Shown here in pieces: positions 46,602 through 55,784 of a stretch of 64,000 nt of DNA. The position numbers were made by a program, and so were the translations under genes. The notes beneath the pieces were generated by a model that did no database searches, was not told the origin of the DNA, and was given only the letters and a program-made list of their open reading frames with translations. How positions within the stretch are numbered: position 1 is the stretch's first letter; each line of letters opens with the position of its first letter. This DNA comes from Janthinobacterium sp. Lineage in GTDB: Bacteria; Pseudomonadota; Gammaproteobacteria; Burkholderiales; Chitinibacteraceae. The DNA is taken from the NCBI GenBank assembly GCA_025360045.1, contig JANYCY010000003.1, positions 53,561 through 117,560 of the forward strand, written 5' to 3'.

Positions 46602-46652
46602 GTGGGGCGTAAGTATTTGCCGAGTCCCTTTTGGGATGCTCGCTTGCCCCAC
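46602..46652. repeat. Inverted repeat directly after dprA
   Basis: GTGGGGCGTAAG pairs with CTTGCCCCAC, with an inner CCC-TTTT-GGG hairpin. It begins on the base after the dprA stop codon. There is no T-run, so a role as REP-like 3' hairpin is more likely than intrinsic termination. The rest of the gap to topA (to 46853) is AT-rich and probably contains the topA promoter. Confidence 0.5.
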
Positions 46653-46853
46653 CCGATTTCCTGCACTATCCATAGAACTGATTGCTTTGGATCGTGATGC
46701 AAAATGTTGTGAGATGCGCTGCGTTTAGCTTGGGCTGTGATTTGTTTTGTGTGCGTTATTTCCTTGTTTATTAAGGATTTGTCGCTACAAAAAACTACCC
46801 CGCCCGCGACTAGGTCAGTCCTTTAAATTTATATATACACCTGCCGGGGACCC

Positions 46854-49163
46854 ATGCCCGCAAATCTATTGATTGTCGAATCGCCGTCTAAGGCGAAAAC
46901 GCTACTTAAATATCTTGGTAAGGATTTCCAGATCCTTGCTTCCTATGGTCACGTCCGTGGTTTGGTTAGAAAGGACGGCTCGGTTGATACCGAGAATGAC
47001 TTCAAAATGAAGTACCAAGTGATCGAGCGCAATAAAAAACACGTCGATGCACTGGTCGCTGCCGTGAAAGAATCTACCAATATCTTTCTGGCAACCGATC
47101 CGGATCGCGAAGGTGAAGCGATTTCTTGGCACATCATGGAAATCTTACGCGCTAAAAAGTTGCTGACCGCAAGTCGCACTTTTAAACGCGTGGTCTTCCA
47201 TGAAATTACCGAAACGGCCGTGCTCAATGCAGTGGCTAATCCTCGCGATATCGATAACGATCTCGTGAATGCCCAGCAAGCGCGTAGTGCTTTGGATTAC
47301 TTGGTTGGCTTTAATTTATCCCCGCTGCTTTGGCGCAAAGTGCGCTCCGGCCTATCGGCTGGCCGAGTACAAAGCCCAGCGCTACGCTTGATTTGCGAGC
47401 GTGAGATCGAAATTCGTGCGTTTACATCGCAAGAATATTGGTCGGTACACCTCGATACGCATCAAGGTCGTAGTAAGTTTGGTGCAAAGCTTACGCAGTG
47501 GCAGGGCAAGAAGCTCGAGCAATTTGATATTCCTAACACCGGCACACAAGAGAATATTCTCCAAGCCTTGAGCGGCCAGACTGCTGAAATTAAAGCGGTT
47601 GAAAAGAAAAAGAAATCACGTAGTGCTGCTGCGCCTTTTACAACTTCTACCTTGCAACAGGAAGCGGTTCGTAAGCTAGGTATGACCACCGATCGTGCCA
47701 TGCGCACGGCTCAGCAGCTGTATGAAGGGATGAGCATCGGCGGCGAAACCGTCGGTTTGATTACCTATATGCGTACTGACTCCGTGGCCTTGGCTAACGA
47801 TGCACTGGATGAAATTCGTGCGTATATTGGTGAAAAATTTGAGAAAGAATACCTGCCGAATGCGCCGGTTGTTTTCAAAAATAAAGCCAAAAATGCCCAA
47901 GAAGCGCACGAAGCCATTCGCCCAACTTCGATTTATCGCTCGCCTGATGAGGTGAAAGCTTACCTTACGGCCGATCAATTTAAGCTGTATCAAATGATTT
48001 GGAAGCGTACCCTCGCCAGCCAAATTGCTGCGGCCAAGTTTGATACCGTGGCAGTAGATATCGCAGTTGGCGCAGATGCGATTTTCCGCGCGACCGGTCA
48101 AACCTTGGTGTTCCCTGGCTTTATCGCCGTTTACCAAGAAGACACCGATGAAGAAGATAGCGAAGACGACGAAGCACGCTTGCCAGTACTGAATGTTGGC
48201 GACGCCTTGCCTGTCGACAAACTGTCTGGCGAGCAACACTTTACCCAGCCGCCACCGCGCTTTACTGAAGCATCTTTGGTTAAATCGCTGGAAGAATTTG
48301 GGATTGGTCGTCCGTCTACTTACGCGTCGACGATTAAAACCCTGAAAGATCGCGAGTATGTGATCCTCGATAAAAAGCGTTTTACCCCGACCGACACCGG
48401 CGAAGTGGTGAATAAATTCCTGACTGAGCATTTTACGCAGTATGTGGATTACAACTTTACCGCCAAGCTAGAAGACAAGCTGGATGAGATTTCCACCGGT
48501 AAGCGCGATTGGATTCCGGTATTGGCTGATTTCTGGAAAGGCTTTCATAAGCAATGCGAAGAAAAAGCCGGCTTGTCGCGTAAAGAAGTCACCCAAGAAG
48601 AAATGGACGAAGATTGTCCAAAATGTGGCGTGGCAAAACTGGCGATACGCTTAGGCAAACGCGGCCGCTTTATTGGCTGCACCACTTATCCAGAATGCGA
48701 TTACACCCGCAATCTAGGTGATGACGCCGATACTGCACCGACCGAGCCAGAAGTCGTACCGGATCGCACTTGCCCGAAATGTGAATCGGCATTGCATATC
48801 AAGGTAGGGCGTTATGGTAAGTTTATTGGCTGTTCGGCCTATCCAAAGTGTAAGCATATCGAGCCACTCGAAAAACCACGCGATACCGGTGTTGAGTGCC
48901 CAGAATGCAAAAAGGGTAGTTTGATCGAAAGAAAGAGCCGCTACGGCAAGCTCTTTTACTCGTGCAATACCTATCCGGATTGCAAATACGCAACCTGGAA
49001 CCCACCGATTGCCGAATGTTGCCCGCAGTGTAAATGGCCGGTGATGACGATTAAAGTCACCAAGCGCCGAGGCACCGAGAAGGTTTGTCCGCAGAAAGAA
49101 TGCGGCTATGTAGAAGTGATCGAAGGCCCTGCGCCAAAAGCTGAAAAAGCCGAGGCGGAGTAA
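46854..49163 (+). CDS. topA: DNA topoisomerase I (omega protein)
   Basis: 769 residues. The TOPRIM domain begins LLIVESPSKAKTL and carries DPDREGE with the Mg2+-binding acidic residues. The active-site tyrosine is Tyr305 in GLITYMRTDS. Four C-terminal zinc-ribbon-like units follow (about 585-755): three with CPKC or CPEC and a C-x-YP-x-C closing pair, and a fourth CPQC...CPQKEC. It relaxes negative supercoils. GGGGA precedes the ATG. The smg gene often found between dprA and topA in betaproteobacteria is absent. Confidence 0.95.
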   Translation: MPANLLIVESPSKAKTLLKYLGKDFQILASYGHVRGLVRKDGSVDTENDFKMKYQVIERNKKHVDALVAAVKESTNIFLATDPDREGEAISWHIMEILRAKKLLTASRTFKRVVFHEITETAVLNAVANPRDIDNDLVNAQQARSALDYLVGFNLSPLLWRKVRSGLSAGRVQSPALRLICEREIEIRAFTSQEYWSVHLDTHQGRSKFGAKLTQWQGKKLEQFDIPNTGTQENILQALSGQTAEIKAVEKKKKSRSAAAPFTTSTLQQEAVRKLGMTTDRAMRTAQQLYEGMSIGGETVGLITYMRTDSVALANDALDEIRAYIGEKFEKEYLPNAPVVFKNKAKNAQEAHEAIRPTSIYRSPDEVKAYLTADQFKLYQMIWKRTLASQIAAAKFDTVAVDIAVGADAIFRATGQTLVFPGFIAVYQEDTDEEDSEDDEARLPVLNVGDALPVDKLSGEQHFTQPPPRFTEASLVKSLEEFGIGRPSTYASTIKTLKDREYVILDKKRFTPTDTGEVVNKFLTEHFTQYVDYNFTAKLEDKLDEISTGKRDWIPVLADFWKGFHKQCEEKAGLSRKEVTQEEMDEDCPKCGVAKLAIRLGKRGRFIGCTTYPECDYTRNLGDDADTAPTEPEVVPDRTCPKCESALHIKVGRYGKFIGCSAYPKCKHIEPLEKPRDTGVECPECKKGSLIERKSRYGKLFYSCNTYPDCKYATWNPPIAECCPQCKWPVMTIKVTKRRGTEKVCPQKECGYVEVIEGPAPKAEKAEAE

Positions 49164-49210
49164 GGTAGGGTAGCAGGTGTTAGGCGAGGGTCCCCTCGCC
49201 CGATGCTTTT

Positions 49211-49232
49211 GTAGGGCGGGTGAAACCCGCCG
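49211..49232. repeat. REP-like palindrome
   Basis: GTAGGGCGGGTGAAACCCGCCG: a GGCGGGT-GAA-ACCCGCC stem-loop of the same family as 218-232 and 1979-1997. It sits between topA and the GGDEF/EAL gene, inside a frame extension that would be non-native protein. Confidence 0.65.
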
Positions 49233-49329
49233 CTTGCAAATCATGGTGGTGTCTCATCCACCTACGAATACTCAGCTTCAGTGTGCCCCCGAGTGTTTCG
49301 TTCGGGGGACTCCCCCAAAGAGGTTTGCC

Positions 49330-51939
49330 GTGCAGCGCAATGTATTATCAGATCCTGATTTCGAACTTCGGAGCGAACTTGGGCTGTTGCAAACTTACTT
49401 TGAAGCTTTTGACAGCATGGTTGCCGCTTTGCTGGATTCTGACAAAGAAGGCATGGTGGATGCCTTGCAGATTTTGGCTGAAGCCTCTAAAAGTGGTGCA
49501 GCTTGCCTGTATTTAAATACGGTTGATAAACAAGCTGCCCATTTAGTTTCTGCTTGGCGAGATCCTGATACGCGTTTGGCAGACTTCACGCCTGACCCTT
49601 GCCGCTCGCTCGATTACGCCAGCTACCCTTTGTTGGCCGACACCTTGGCTGTAGGCATGGTGCTGAGTAAGTCTCTCCTAGAATTACCACTTGCTGAACA
49701 AATGTTGATGGCACAGATTGGTGTGCGTCAGCTTTTGTGTATTCCTCTTTTAGAAAAAGGCGAGCCATTTGGCTTTCTGTGTTTCTTAAATGATGCAGAA
49801 ATTCAGCGCAGCCGTAGTGAATTACGCCTCTTAGCCATGCTGAGCAATCATGTGGCTCAAGCCATGGTGAAGCAGCGGGTAGAGCAAGAGTTGATGTGCA
49901 ATCAGCAGCGCTTACGCGCCCTAGTGGGTGTGTTGCAAGATATGGTATTTGAGTGCAATCAGCAGGGCGTCATTATCAGTGTGTGGTCTGGTCATCCTGA
50001 CTTACCATCCGCAGAAATGTTACAGGGGCGGCCCATTATCAGCGTGCTGCCTTACGAGCTGGCTTCTGAGCTAGTGCGTTATCTGCCACGTATTTTGCAA
50101 AATAAAGAAAGTGCTCAATTTAATTGCACCGTTCAAACCATTAATGGCCCCATCTATTTACTGGTACGTCTACAGCCTGTGCAAGCTCCGGATGGAAAAA
50201 ATCATGCGGTAGCCTTGGTGCATGATGTCACCCTGCTGATGCTAGAAGACGCACAACGTAAGACCATGCTCGATACGCTGAATCTACTCGAAGAAGCGGT
50301 GATCGATTTAGCCCCTACGGGTGAGCTGGTACGCACCACGCCTGCTTGGGCAAAATTACGTGGCCTTGATCTACGTGAAATGGCAAGAGATTTGGGCCAG
50401 CCTCTATTTGCTTGGGTGCACCCCAGCGATGGCTTGGGAATGGTACAAGCCTTAGCAAAAATCCTCAAAACCACCGAGCCAGTGACGCAGCGCTTTAGGC
50501 TGATTCAAGCCAGTGGAGAGTCGATGTGGGTCGAAGCGCGGCTGATCGCCCATCGCTCGCCTGATGGTCAGCTGTCGGCCATTCGTGGTGTGTTACGTGA
50601 TGTCACTATTACCCATTTAAATGAGCAGCATATTACTCAACTGGCGCTTTACGACTCGCTGACAAAATTGCCCAATCGCTTGATGTTGGACAGCGAGATT
50701 CATAGCGCCATTGATCGTGCTCGGCTTGAAAACACCAAGGTGGCACTTGGCTTTATCGATTTAGATCACTTTAAGCAAATTAACGATGCTTTTGGTCATC
50801 AGATTGGTGATGAATTATTGGTGAATGTGGCCCAGCAATTGGCCAGTGTTTTAAGTGAAAATGATGTCTTGGCGCGTTGGGGCGGCGATGAGTTTGTGAT
50901 TCTGATGCCCGATCTTACCGATTTGGGCGTGATGCGAGAGCTGGCGGATCGCTTAAGAAATGCAGCAAGGCAGGGGATTACCATCGATGGCATGGAAACC
51001 CAGCCGACTATTTCGCTCGGCTTTGCGGTGTTCCCAGATAATGCAGAATCGGGCGAAGAGCTGCTTTCTGCCGCGGACCACACCATGTATCACGCCAAGC
51101 ATACCGGCCGAAATAATGTCTGTTTTTACAGCGATATCGTGCATTTAAAAGCTCTGGGCCGTGAACATGTGGCCATTCAATCTCGCCTTTCAACTGCTAT
51201 TCGCAATAATCGCTTACAAGTGTTTTATCAGCCGATTGTGGATGCCAGAACCGGCGAAGTGATGATGATTGAAGCTTTGGCGCGCTGGCAAGATGAGCAA
51301 AGCGGCTGGATTAGCCCTGAATTATTTATCCCTATGGCCGAGAAAGTTGGCCTGATTCAAGAATTATCTGAGCTGGTTATTGCACAAAGCTTTATTAAAT
51401 TACGCGAATGGCGTGATGCAGGCCTCAAGCAAAAGCTGATGATTAATATCTCGCGCAGCCAGCTGTTTCAGCCGCAGTTTGTGACCCAGCTCAATGAAAA
51501 GCTGATGCACCATCGTCTGCGTGCCGAAGATGTGGTGCTAGAAATTACCGAATCGGTAGCGCTCACTGATTACTCGCGCCAGCTGCGTCATTTACGTCAG
51601 CTCAACGCTTCTGGTTTTGAAATCGCCATCGACGATTTTGGCACAGGCTATTCATCGCTCTCCCAGCTGCATGAAATGCCTGCGCAAATTTTAAAAATAG
51701 ATGTTTCTTTTGCCCTGCGCCTACACACCGAAGACGGCCGCCGCATTATGCAAGCCATCGTGCAACTGGGCCTAGGGCTGGGCTTAGAGATTATTGTGGA
51801 AGGCGTAGAAAACCTAGAAACCGCCCGTTTTCTACAGGGCCTAGGCGTGCAGCGCATGCAAGGCTTTTACTTCAGCGAACCAGTACCTAGCGGCGTGGCC
51901 GAGCTGTGGATGAGGTTGGGGCTGCAGGCGAAGATTTAG
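49330..51939 (+). CDS. GAF-PAS-PAS-GGDEF-EAL c-di-GMP signalling protein
   Basis: 869 residues from GTG 49330, chosen because AAGAGG lies 6 bp upstream. The frame is open further left, but there it translates a repeat palindrome. Domains in order are GAF (about 30-175), two PAS-like domains (about 185-430), GGDEF (about 440-600) with an intact GGDEF at 518-522, and EAL (about 610-865) with EAL at 648-650. ITESVAL, DDFGTGYSSLSQL and ILKIDVSF are also intact. Both activities are thus possible on sequence. The usual RxxD inhibitory site reads SEND, so no feedback site is seen. No membrane segment; cytoplasmic. A strong terminator follows. Confidence 0.9.
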   Translation: MQRNVLSDPDFELRSELGLLQTYFEAFDSMVAALLDSDKEGMVDALQILAEASKSGAACLYLNTVDKQAAHLVSAWRDPDTRLADFTPDPCRSLDYASYPLLADTLAVGMVLSKSLLELPLAEQMLMAQIGVRQLLCIPLLEKGEPFGFLCFLNDAEIQRSRSELRLLAMLSNHVAQAMVKQRVEQELMCNQQRLRALVGVLQDMVFECNQQGVIISVWSGHPDLPSAEMLQGRPIISVLPYELASELVRYLPRILQNKESAQFNCTVQTINGPIYLLVRLQPVQAPDGKNHAVALVHDVTLLMLEDAQRKTMLDTLNLLEEAVIDLAPTGELVRTTPAWAKLRGLDLREMARDLGQPLFAWVHPSDGLGMVQALAKILKTTEPVTQRFRLIQASGESMWVEARLIAHRSPDGQLSAIRGVLRDVTITHLNEQHITQLALYDSLTKLPNRLMLDSEIHSAIDRARLENTKVALGFIDLDHFKQINDAFGHQIGDELLVNVAQQLASVLSENDVLARWGGDEFVILMPDLTDLGVMRELADRLRNAARQGITIDGMETQPTISLGFAVFPDNAESGEELLSAADHTMYHAKHTGRNNVCFYSDIVHLKALGREHVAIQSRLSTAIRNNRLQVFYQPIVDARTGEVMMIEALARWQDEQSGWISPELFIPMAEKVGLIQELSELVIAQSFIKLREWRDAGLKQKLMINISRSQLFQPQFVTQLNEKLMHHRLRAEDVVLEITESVALTDYSRQLRHLRQLNASGFEIAIDDFGTGYSSLSQLHEMPAQILKIDVSFALRLHTEDGRRIMQAIVQLGLGLGLEIIVEGVENLETARFLQGLGVQRMQGFYFSEPVPSGVAELWMRLGLQAKI

Positions 51940-51977
51940 TAATTGCTGCTTTAAATTGAAGATGATTTTGCAAAAAT

Positions 51978-52010
51978 AGCCGTCCCTTACTCAGCAAGGG
52001 ACGGCTTTTT
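51978..52010 (+). terminator. Intrinsic terminator of the GGDEF/EAL gene
   Basis: A perfect 11-bp stem AGCCGTCCCTT/AAGGGACGGCT with a 7-base loop, followed directly by TTTTTC, 39 bp past the stop codon. Confidence 0.93.
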
Positions 52011-52355
52011 CTTATCGAATACTGTGTTGACAGTTTTGTAGACGGGTGGGCACAAAACTGTGCCCACCGTTGGCTTATGGAAGTAATCCTACCTTCACTA
52101 GACGGCTGTCACTTCAGCCTTGATCATTCACAATGCCTAGTCATTAATTATGGTGACGTATTGGTATTTTCATTGGGTAGTTCATCTGCTGTTTTTATAA
52201 ACTCGCCAATATCATAGAAAGTGATGGGGTAAGGGGCTGTAAATTGGCAGATTATTTCCATGAAAAGGTGCTGGGAGGTGATGTTGCTCTTTTATGCAAG
52301 GAGGATTACCTAAGACACGGTTCCGCCTATCCTAGGAAATACGTGTGATGTTTTT
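52011..52355. other. Intergenic region with one strong hairpin
   Basis: The gap between the terminator of the GGDEF/EAL gene and the convergent pbpC. It holds GGTGGGCACA-AAAC-TGTGCCCACC (52045-52068), a perfect 10-bp stem like the other palindromic repeats. No other structure or gene is seen; all six frames have frequent stops. Confidence 0.55.
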
Positions 52356-54701
52356 TTACGGCAACAACTCCACCATCACCAGCCTGCGATCGCTCCTGCC
52401 CTGATCATCCACCACGCTAAGCTGGTGCCAGCCGCCAGCTTGCGGCCGCCATGTGAGGGCGCTGGATTTTGCGCTTCCTAGATAAATCTGATTATCAAAC
52501 CAGTAAAGCTGCTCGCCGCTGGCGGCGGCTTGTAGGGGGATGGTTTCATCAGGTTTGGAAAGGCGTAGGGTGTAGCTTAGGCCTACCAGCGGCGAGCTGA
52601 TTTTTGGCGCTTCGCCAAGGCTTGCTATGCCGCTGCAATCAATATGCGGTGGTTTTCTGCGGGGAACGCCTGCTTCTTTAAATAGCCTTGCCATATCGCT
52701 GCTCCAAAATTCAAAAACTTCTGTTCTGGTATGGGCAGGATCGTAAGGCGGGCAGACGGCGAGGCCGCTGCGGGTGTCGATGTGTACCGGCTGATGCAGG
52801 GTGCTAACGCGGATAGGCGATTTGCCGGGGATAAACCATGTGCTGCTTTGCTGCGGGCAATAGGCATTGGGTAAATCGCCGCTGGCGGTGCAGATATTGA
52901 TGCGTTTTAGGCCCATCGGTGTGCTGCGTGGGAGGGGTTTATCGGCGGGTTTTGCTAAGGCCAGCGCGTCGCTGATGCGAAAGAACAGCGGGGCGGCTGC
53001 ATCCAGCCCGATCAGTGCCGGATTGCCTTGCCCATCAAAATTGCCCAGCCAAACCACCAGCACATAGGGGCCAACCACGCCTGCCGTCCAAGCATCGCGA
53101 AAGCCCCATGAGGTGCCGGTTTTAAACGCTACCGGCCAAGCATTGCTGCCACCATCGGGCCGTGGATTTTTACTCAGCATATCCAGCACCAGCCAGCTGG
53201 CTTCGGGGCTAAGCAAGACTTCGCCATCTGCTCGCGGGCTTTTACTTAGTAGGCCCAGCGCCTGCCCGCTGGCTTTGGGACTAAGTAAGACTTCGCCCCG
53301 TGGCCTAGGGCTTTTCTTTAGATAGCGCAGCGGCTTTAAGCGGCCCTCATTCATCAGCATGGTGTAAAGCCCGGCCAGCTCGACCATGCTGACTTCACCA
53401 CCGCCCAGCACCAGCGCTAGGCCGTAGTGATGTTCTGATTTCAGCTTAGCAATGCCTGCCAGCTGCAAAAAATCGTAAAAGCTGGGGTTTTTAAGCTGGC
53501 TAGCTAGCCATACGGCGGGGATATTGCGGCTTTTGATCAGTGCTTCGGTGGCGCTTAAGGGGCCAACAAAGCGGCCGTCGAAGTTTTCCGGCTGATAGGG
53601 GCCAAAGGCGCTGGGCGTGTCGCGCAAAATACTTTGTGGGTGTATCACGCCCTGATCCAGCCCCAGCGCGTAAATAAATGGTTTTAAAGTGGAACCCGGC
53701 GAGCGTTTGGCCTCCGTGCCATTCACCTGCCCGGCGATGCTGGCGTTGAAATAATCCGCCGAGCCAACCAAGGCGCGTACCGATTGATCGCGCGTATCGA
53801 CCAGCATGGCGCTGGCGTTCACAATGCCGCGCGTGCTGCTTTGCGCCAGATATTGGCGGATTTGTTTTTCCAGCAGGGTTTGCAATTGCAGATCGAGCGT
53901 GGTGTAGAGCGTGCTTTGCTCTGGCGAATTCGCCAGCCTTTGTTCCACCCAGTGCGGCGCACGGAACGGCAGTTGCTCAAGGCGCCTTACCGGCAGCGGT
54001 AGGGTCATCAGGCGGATTTGCTCTGGGCTGACTGCGTAGCGTTCTTGCCAGCGCTGCCACAGTCGCTGGCGAGCATCGGTAAGCGATGCGCCGCTGCCTA
54101 AACGTTGATTAGGCTGCTGCGGAATCACCGCCAGCGTTAAGCTTTCTGGCAGGGTGAGCGCTTTGGCGGGCTTGCCAAAGTAGCTAAGGCTGGCCGCCGC
54201 CGCACCTTCAATATTTCTGCCATAGGGGGCGAGGTTTAAATAGGCTTCTAAAATATCGTGCTTGCTATAACGTGCCTCCAGCCACAGCGCTAGGCCAATT
54301 TGCCTGAGCTTGCCGCTGGGGCTTTTAGTATTGAGTCGATATTTAAGCCGCGCCAATTGCATGGTTAGCGTAGAAGCGCCTTGCTTGGCCCCGCCGCCAT
54401 AAGTGGCCGTGATGGCGCGAAGTAGCGAGATGGGGTTGATGCCGAGGTGGTAGTAAAACCAGCGGTCTTCCTGCAATTTAAGCGCGTCGATTAGCGTGGG
54501 GGAGAAGTCCTCCAGCGGCAGCCACAGCCGGTAGCGCTGATCGGGGGCAAGGGTCAGCCGCAGCAATTTACCATCTTGCGCCAGCACCGCCGTCGATCCC
54601 GCAACGGCCAGCGATTCATGCGGCCACAGGCGAATCAACACCAGCGGGCTGAGGATCAGTAGGGTAAGGATGAAGCGTTTGAAGAGCCGATGTTTCAACA
54701 A
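52356..54701 (-). CDS. pbpC: Penicillin-binding protein 1C (transglycosylase/transpeptidase)
   Basis: 781 residues. An N-terminal membrane anchor (about 10-25) precedes the glycosyltransferase domain (about 45-225) with EDRWFYYHLGINP and GASTLTMQLAR. The transpeptidase domain (about 290-600) has SxxK at Ser337-Lys340, SRN at 391-393 and KTG at 527-529. The C-terminal PBP1C domain (about 690-781) is Ig-like. A 24-residue segment is tandemly duplicated at 464-487 and 488-511, between SRN and KTG. The start is TTG, with AGGAAA about 9 bp upstream. It builds or repairs peptidoglycan and usually travels with the bacterial alpha-2-macroglobulin encoded upstream here. Confidence 0.92.
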   Translation of the reverse strand: MLKHRLFKRFILTLLILSPLVLIRLWPHESLAVAGSTAVLAQDGKLLRLTLAPDQRYRLWLPLEDFSPTLIDALKLQEDRWFYYHLGINPISLLRAITATYGGGAKQGASTLTMQLARLKYRLNTKSPSGKLRQIGLALWLEARYSKHDILEAYLNLAPYGRNIEGAAAASLSYFGKPAKALTLPESLTLAVIPQQPNQRLGSGASLTDARQRLWQRWQERYAVSPEQIRLMTLPLPVRRLEQLPFRAPHWVEQRLANSPEQSTLYTTLDLQLQTLLEKQIRQYLAQSSTRGIVNASAMLVDTRDQSVRALVGSADYFNASIAGQVNGTEAKRSPGSTLKPFIYALGLDQGVIHPQSILRDTPSAFGPYQPENFDGRFVGPLSATEALIKSRNIPAVWLASQLKNPSFYDFLQLAGIAKLKSEHHYGLALVLGGGEVSMVELAGLYTMLMNEGRLKPLRYLKKSPRPRGEVLLSPKASGQALGLLSKSPRADGEVLLSPEASWLVLDMLSKNPRPDGGSNAWPVAFKTGTSWGFRDAWTAGVVGPYVLVVWLGNFDGQGNPALIGLDAAAPLFFRISDALALAKPADKPLPRSTPMGLKRINICTASGDLPNAYCPQQSSTWFIPGKSPIRVSTLHQPVHIDTRSGLAVCPPYDPAHTRTEVFEFWSSDMARLFKEAGVPRRKPPHIDCSGIASLGEAPKISSPLVGLSYTLRLSKPDETIPLQAAASGEQLYWFDNQIYLGSAKSSALTWRPQAGGWHQLSVVDDQGRSDRRLVMVELLP
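53169..53312 (-). repeat. Tandem 72-bp duplication inside pbpC
   Basis: Two in-frame 24-codon units. Unit 1 (residues 464-487) begins SPRPRGEVLLSPKAS; unit 2 (488-511) begins SPRADGEVLLSPEAS. Sixteen of 24 residues agree, and a third unit begins as NPRPDG. Unit 2 looks like the ordinary PBP1C segment (LLSPEASWLVLDML...NPRPDG), so unit 1 is the extra copy. The divergence shows the duplication is not recent. Confidence 0.8.
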
Positions 54702-54748
54702 GCGGTGTTTTCCTGCTTTAAAAACCTAGCCGATTAGCGAGATTATCT

Positions 54749-54893
54749 AGCTAGCTTTGCTAGAGAGCTAAACCTTGAACCACAGAGTAAAAGGAGGACA
54801 CAGAGTGCCACAGAGAAAACCTAAGCTCTCCCTTGTTTTTCTCTGTGGGACTCTGTGCTCTCTGTGTTCTCTGTGGTTTAAGATTTTGCAACT
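54749..54893. repeat. AACCACAGAG/CTCTGTGGTT family repeat (copy 3)
   Basis: It shares CTAGAGAGCTAAACCTTGAA, CCACAGAGTAAAA and the ACAGAG/CTCTGTG inverted arms with 15520-15632. It would fold as a long imperfect hairpin. It lies between yigZ and pbpC and fills most of that gap. Confidence 0.7.
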
Positions 54894-54988
54894 TGTGAAG
54901 TTGAAGCAACTTTTTCATCAGAAAGCTTAAGGTTTGCGTTCTCCCCACTCTCTGTGTCTACAGAACTTTTCCGCAGTAGACGTGCAAC

Positions 54989-55579
54989 TCAGCCACTCGT
55001 AACTCTAACTTGCCCGGCGCATAGATTATTGATTTCTTCCAGCAGTGCTGTGGTTTTGTCCTGGGCGAGTTGCAGTTGTAAATAGGCTTCGATATTGCTG
55101 TAGTGCACGCCTAAGACGAGGCCTTCGTTTTGGGCGACAAAGCGGCGGATGCGGCCTTCGTCGGCGAAGGGCAGGGCGATTTCGATATTGTTTTGGGCAA
55201 CGCTGATGATGTATTCGGCATCCAGCAAGGCAGTGGCGATGGCGTCGGTATAGGCGCGGGTTAAGCCGCCAGCGCCCAGCTTGATGCCGCCAAAATAGCG
55301 CACCACCACGCCTAACACGCCTTCTAAATGTTTGTGCTGCAAGACATTCATAATCGGCTTGGCCGCCGTGCCCGATGGCTCGCCATCGTCATGCATTCCC
55401 GATTCACCACCCGCGAGCAAAGCCCAGCAAACATGACGCGCCTCGGGATGTTGCTTCCAATATCTGTCGATCAGGGCCAGCGCTTCAGCACGGCCACTTA
55501 CGGGGTGGATATGGGCAATAAAGCGGCTTTTTTTGATGATGATTTCTGCGGAAACGGCAGTGGCAATGGATGTAGTCAT
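54989..55579 (-). CDS. yigZ: YigZ/IMPACT-family protein
   Basis: 196 residues. The N-terminal UPF0029/Impact domain has the conserved KKSRFIAHIHPVSGRAEAL, then HPEARHVCWALL, DDGEPSGTAAKPIMNVL and VVRYFGGIKLGAGGLTRAY. A C-terminal ferredoxin-like DUF1949 domain follows (about 130-196). In eukaryotes IMPACT regulates the Gcn2 kinase; the bacterial role is not settled. It lies between the alpha-2-macroglobulin and pbpC genes, which are usually neighbours, and is separated from each by repeat DNA. Confidence 0.92.
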   Translation of the reverse strand: MTTSIATAVSAEIIIKKSRFIAHIHPVSGRAEALALIDRYWKQHPEARHVCWALLAGGESGMHDDGEPSGTAAKPIMNVLQHKHLEGVLGVVVRYFGGIKLGAGGLTRAYTDAIATALLDAEYIISVAQNNIEIALPFADEGRIRRFVAQNEGLVLGVHYSNIEAYLQLQLAQDKTTALLEEINNLCAGQVRVTSG

Positions 55580-55784
55580 ATCAGGTGTCAGGAATCAGGA
55601 ATCGGGGATCAGTCCTTAGGGTGTGCGAGTGGTTTTCTTGCACACCATTGCTCGGTGCGCAAGAAAACCATTTGCACACCCTACGAAACTGTAGAAATAG
55701 CAGTGGCAAACTAGGAGTCAGGTATCCGTAGTTTATCTGATCCCTGACTCCTGATCCCTGATACCTGTCATCTGATCCCTGTCA
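55580..55784. repeat. Repeat cluster between alpha-2-macroglobulin and yigZ genes
   Basis: At 55617-55685 there is a copy of the AGGGTGTGC...GCACACCCTA family seen at 13483. It is flanked by a second set of short words: TCAGGAATCAGGAATCGGGGATCAG (split over 55584-55611) on one side, and inverted CTGATCCCTGACTCCTGATCCCTGA-type words (about 55737-55785) on the other, giving a larger palindrome. No gene is seen. Confidence 0.65.

Noticed and set aside
49177..49329. A 51-codon N-terminal extension of the GGDEF/EAL protein
   Set aside because: It translates a REP-like palindrome. The GTG at 49330 has an AAGAGG ribosome binding site at ideal spacing.
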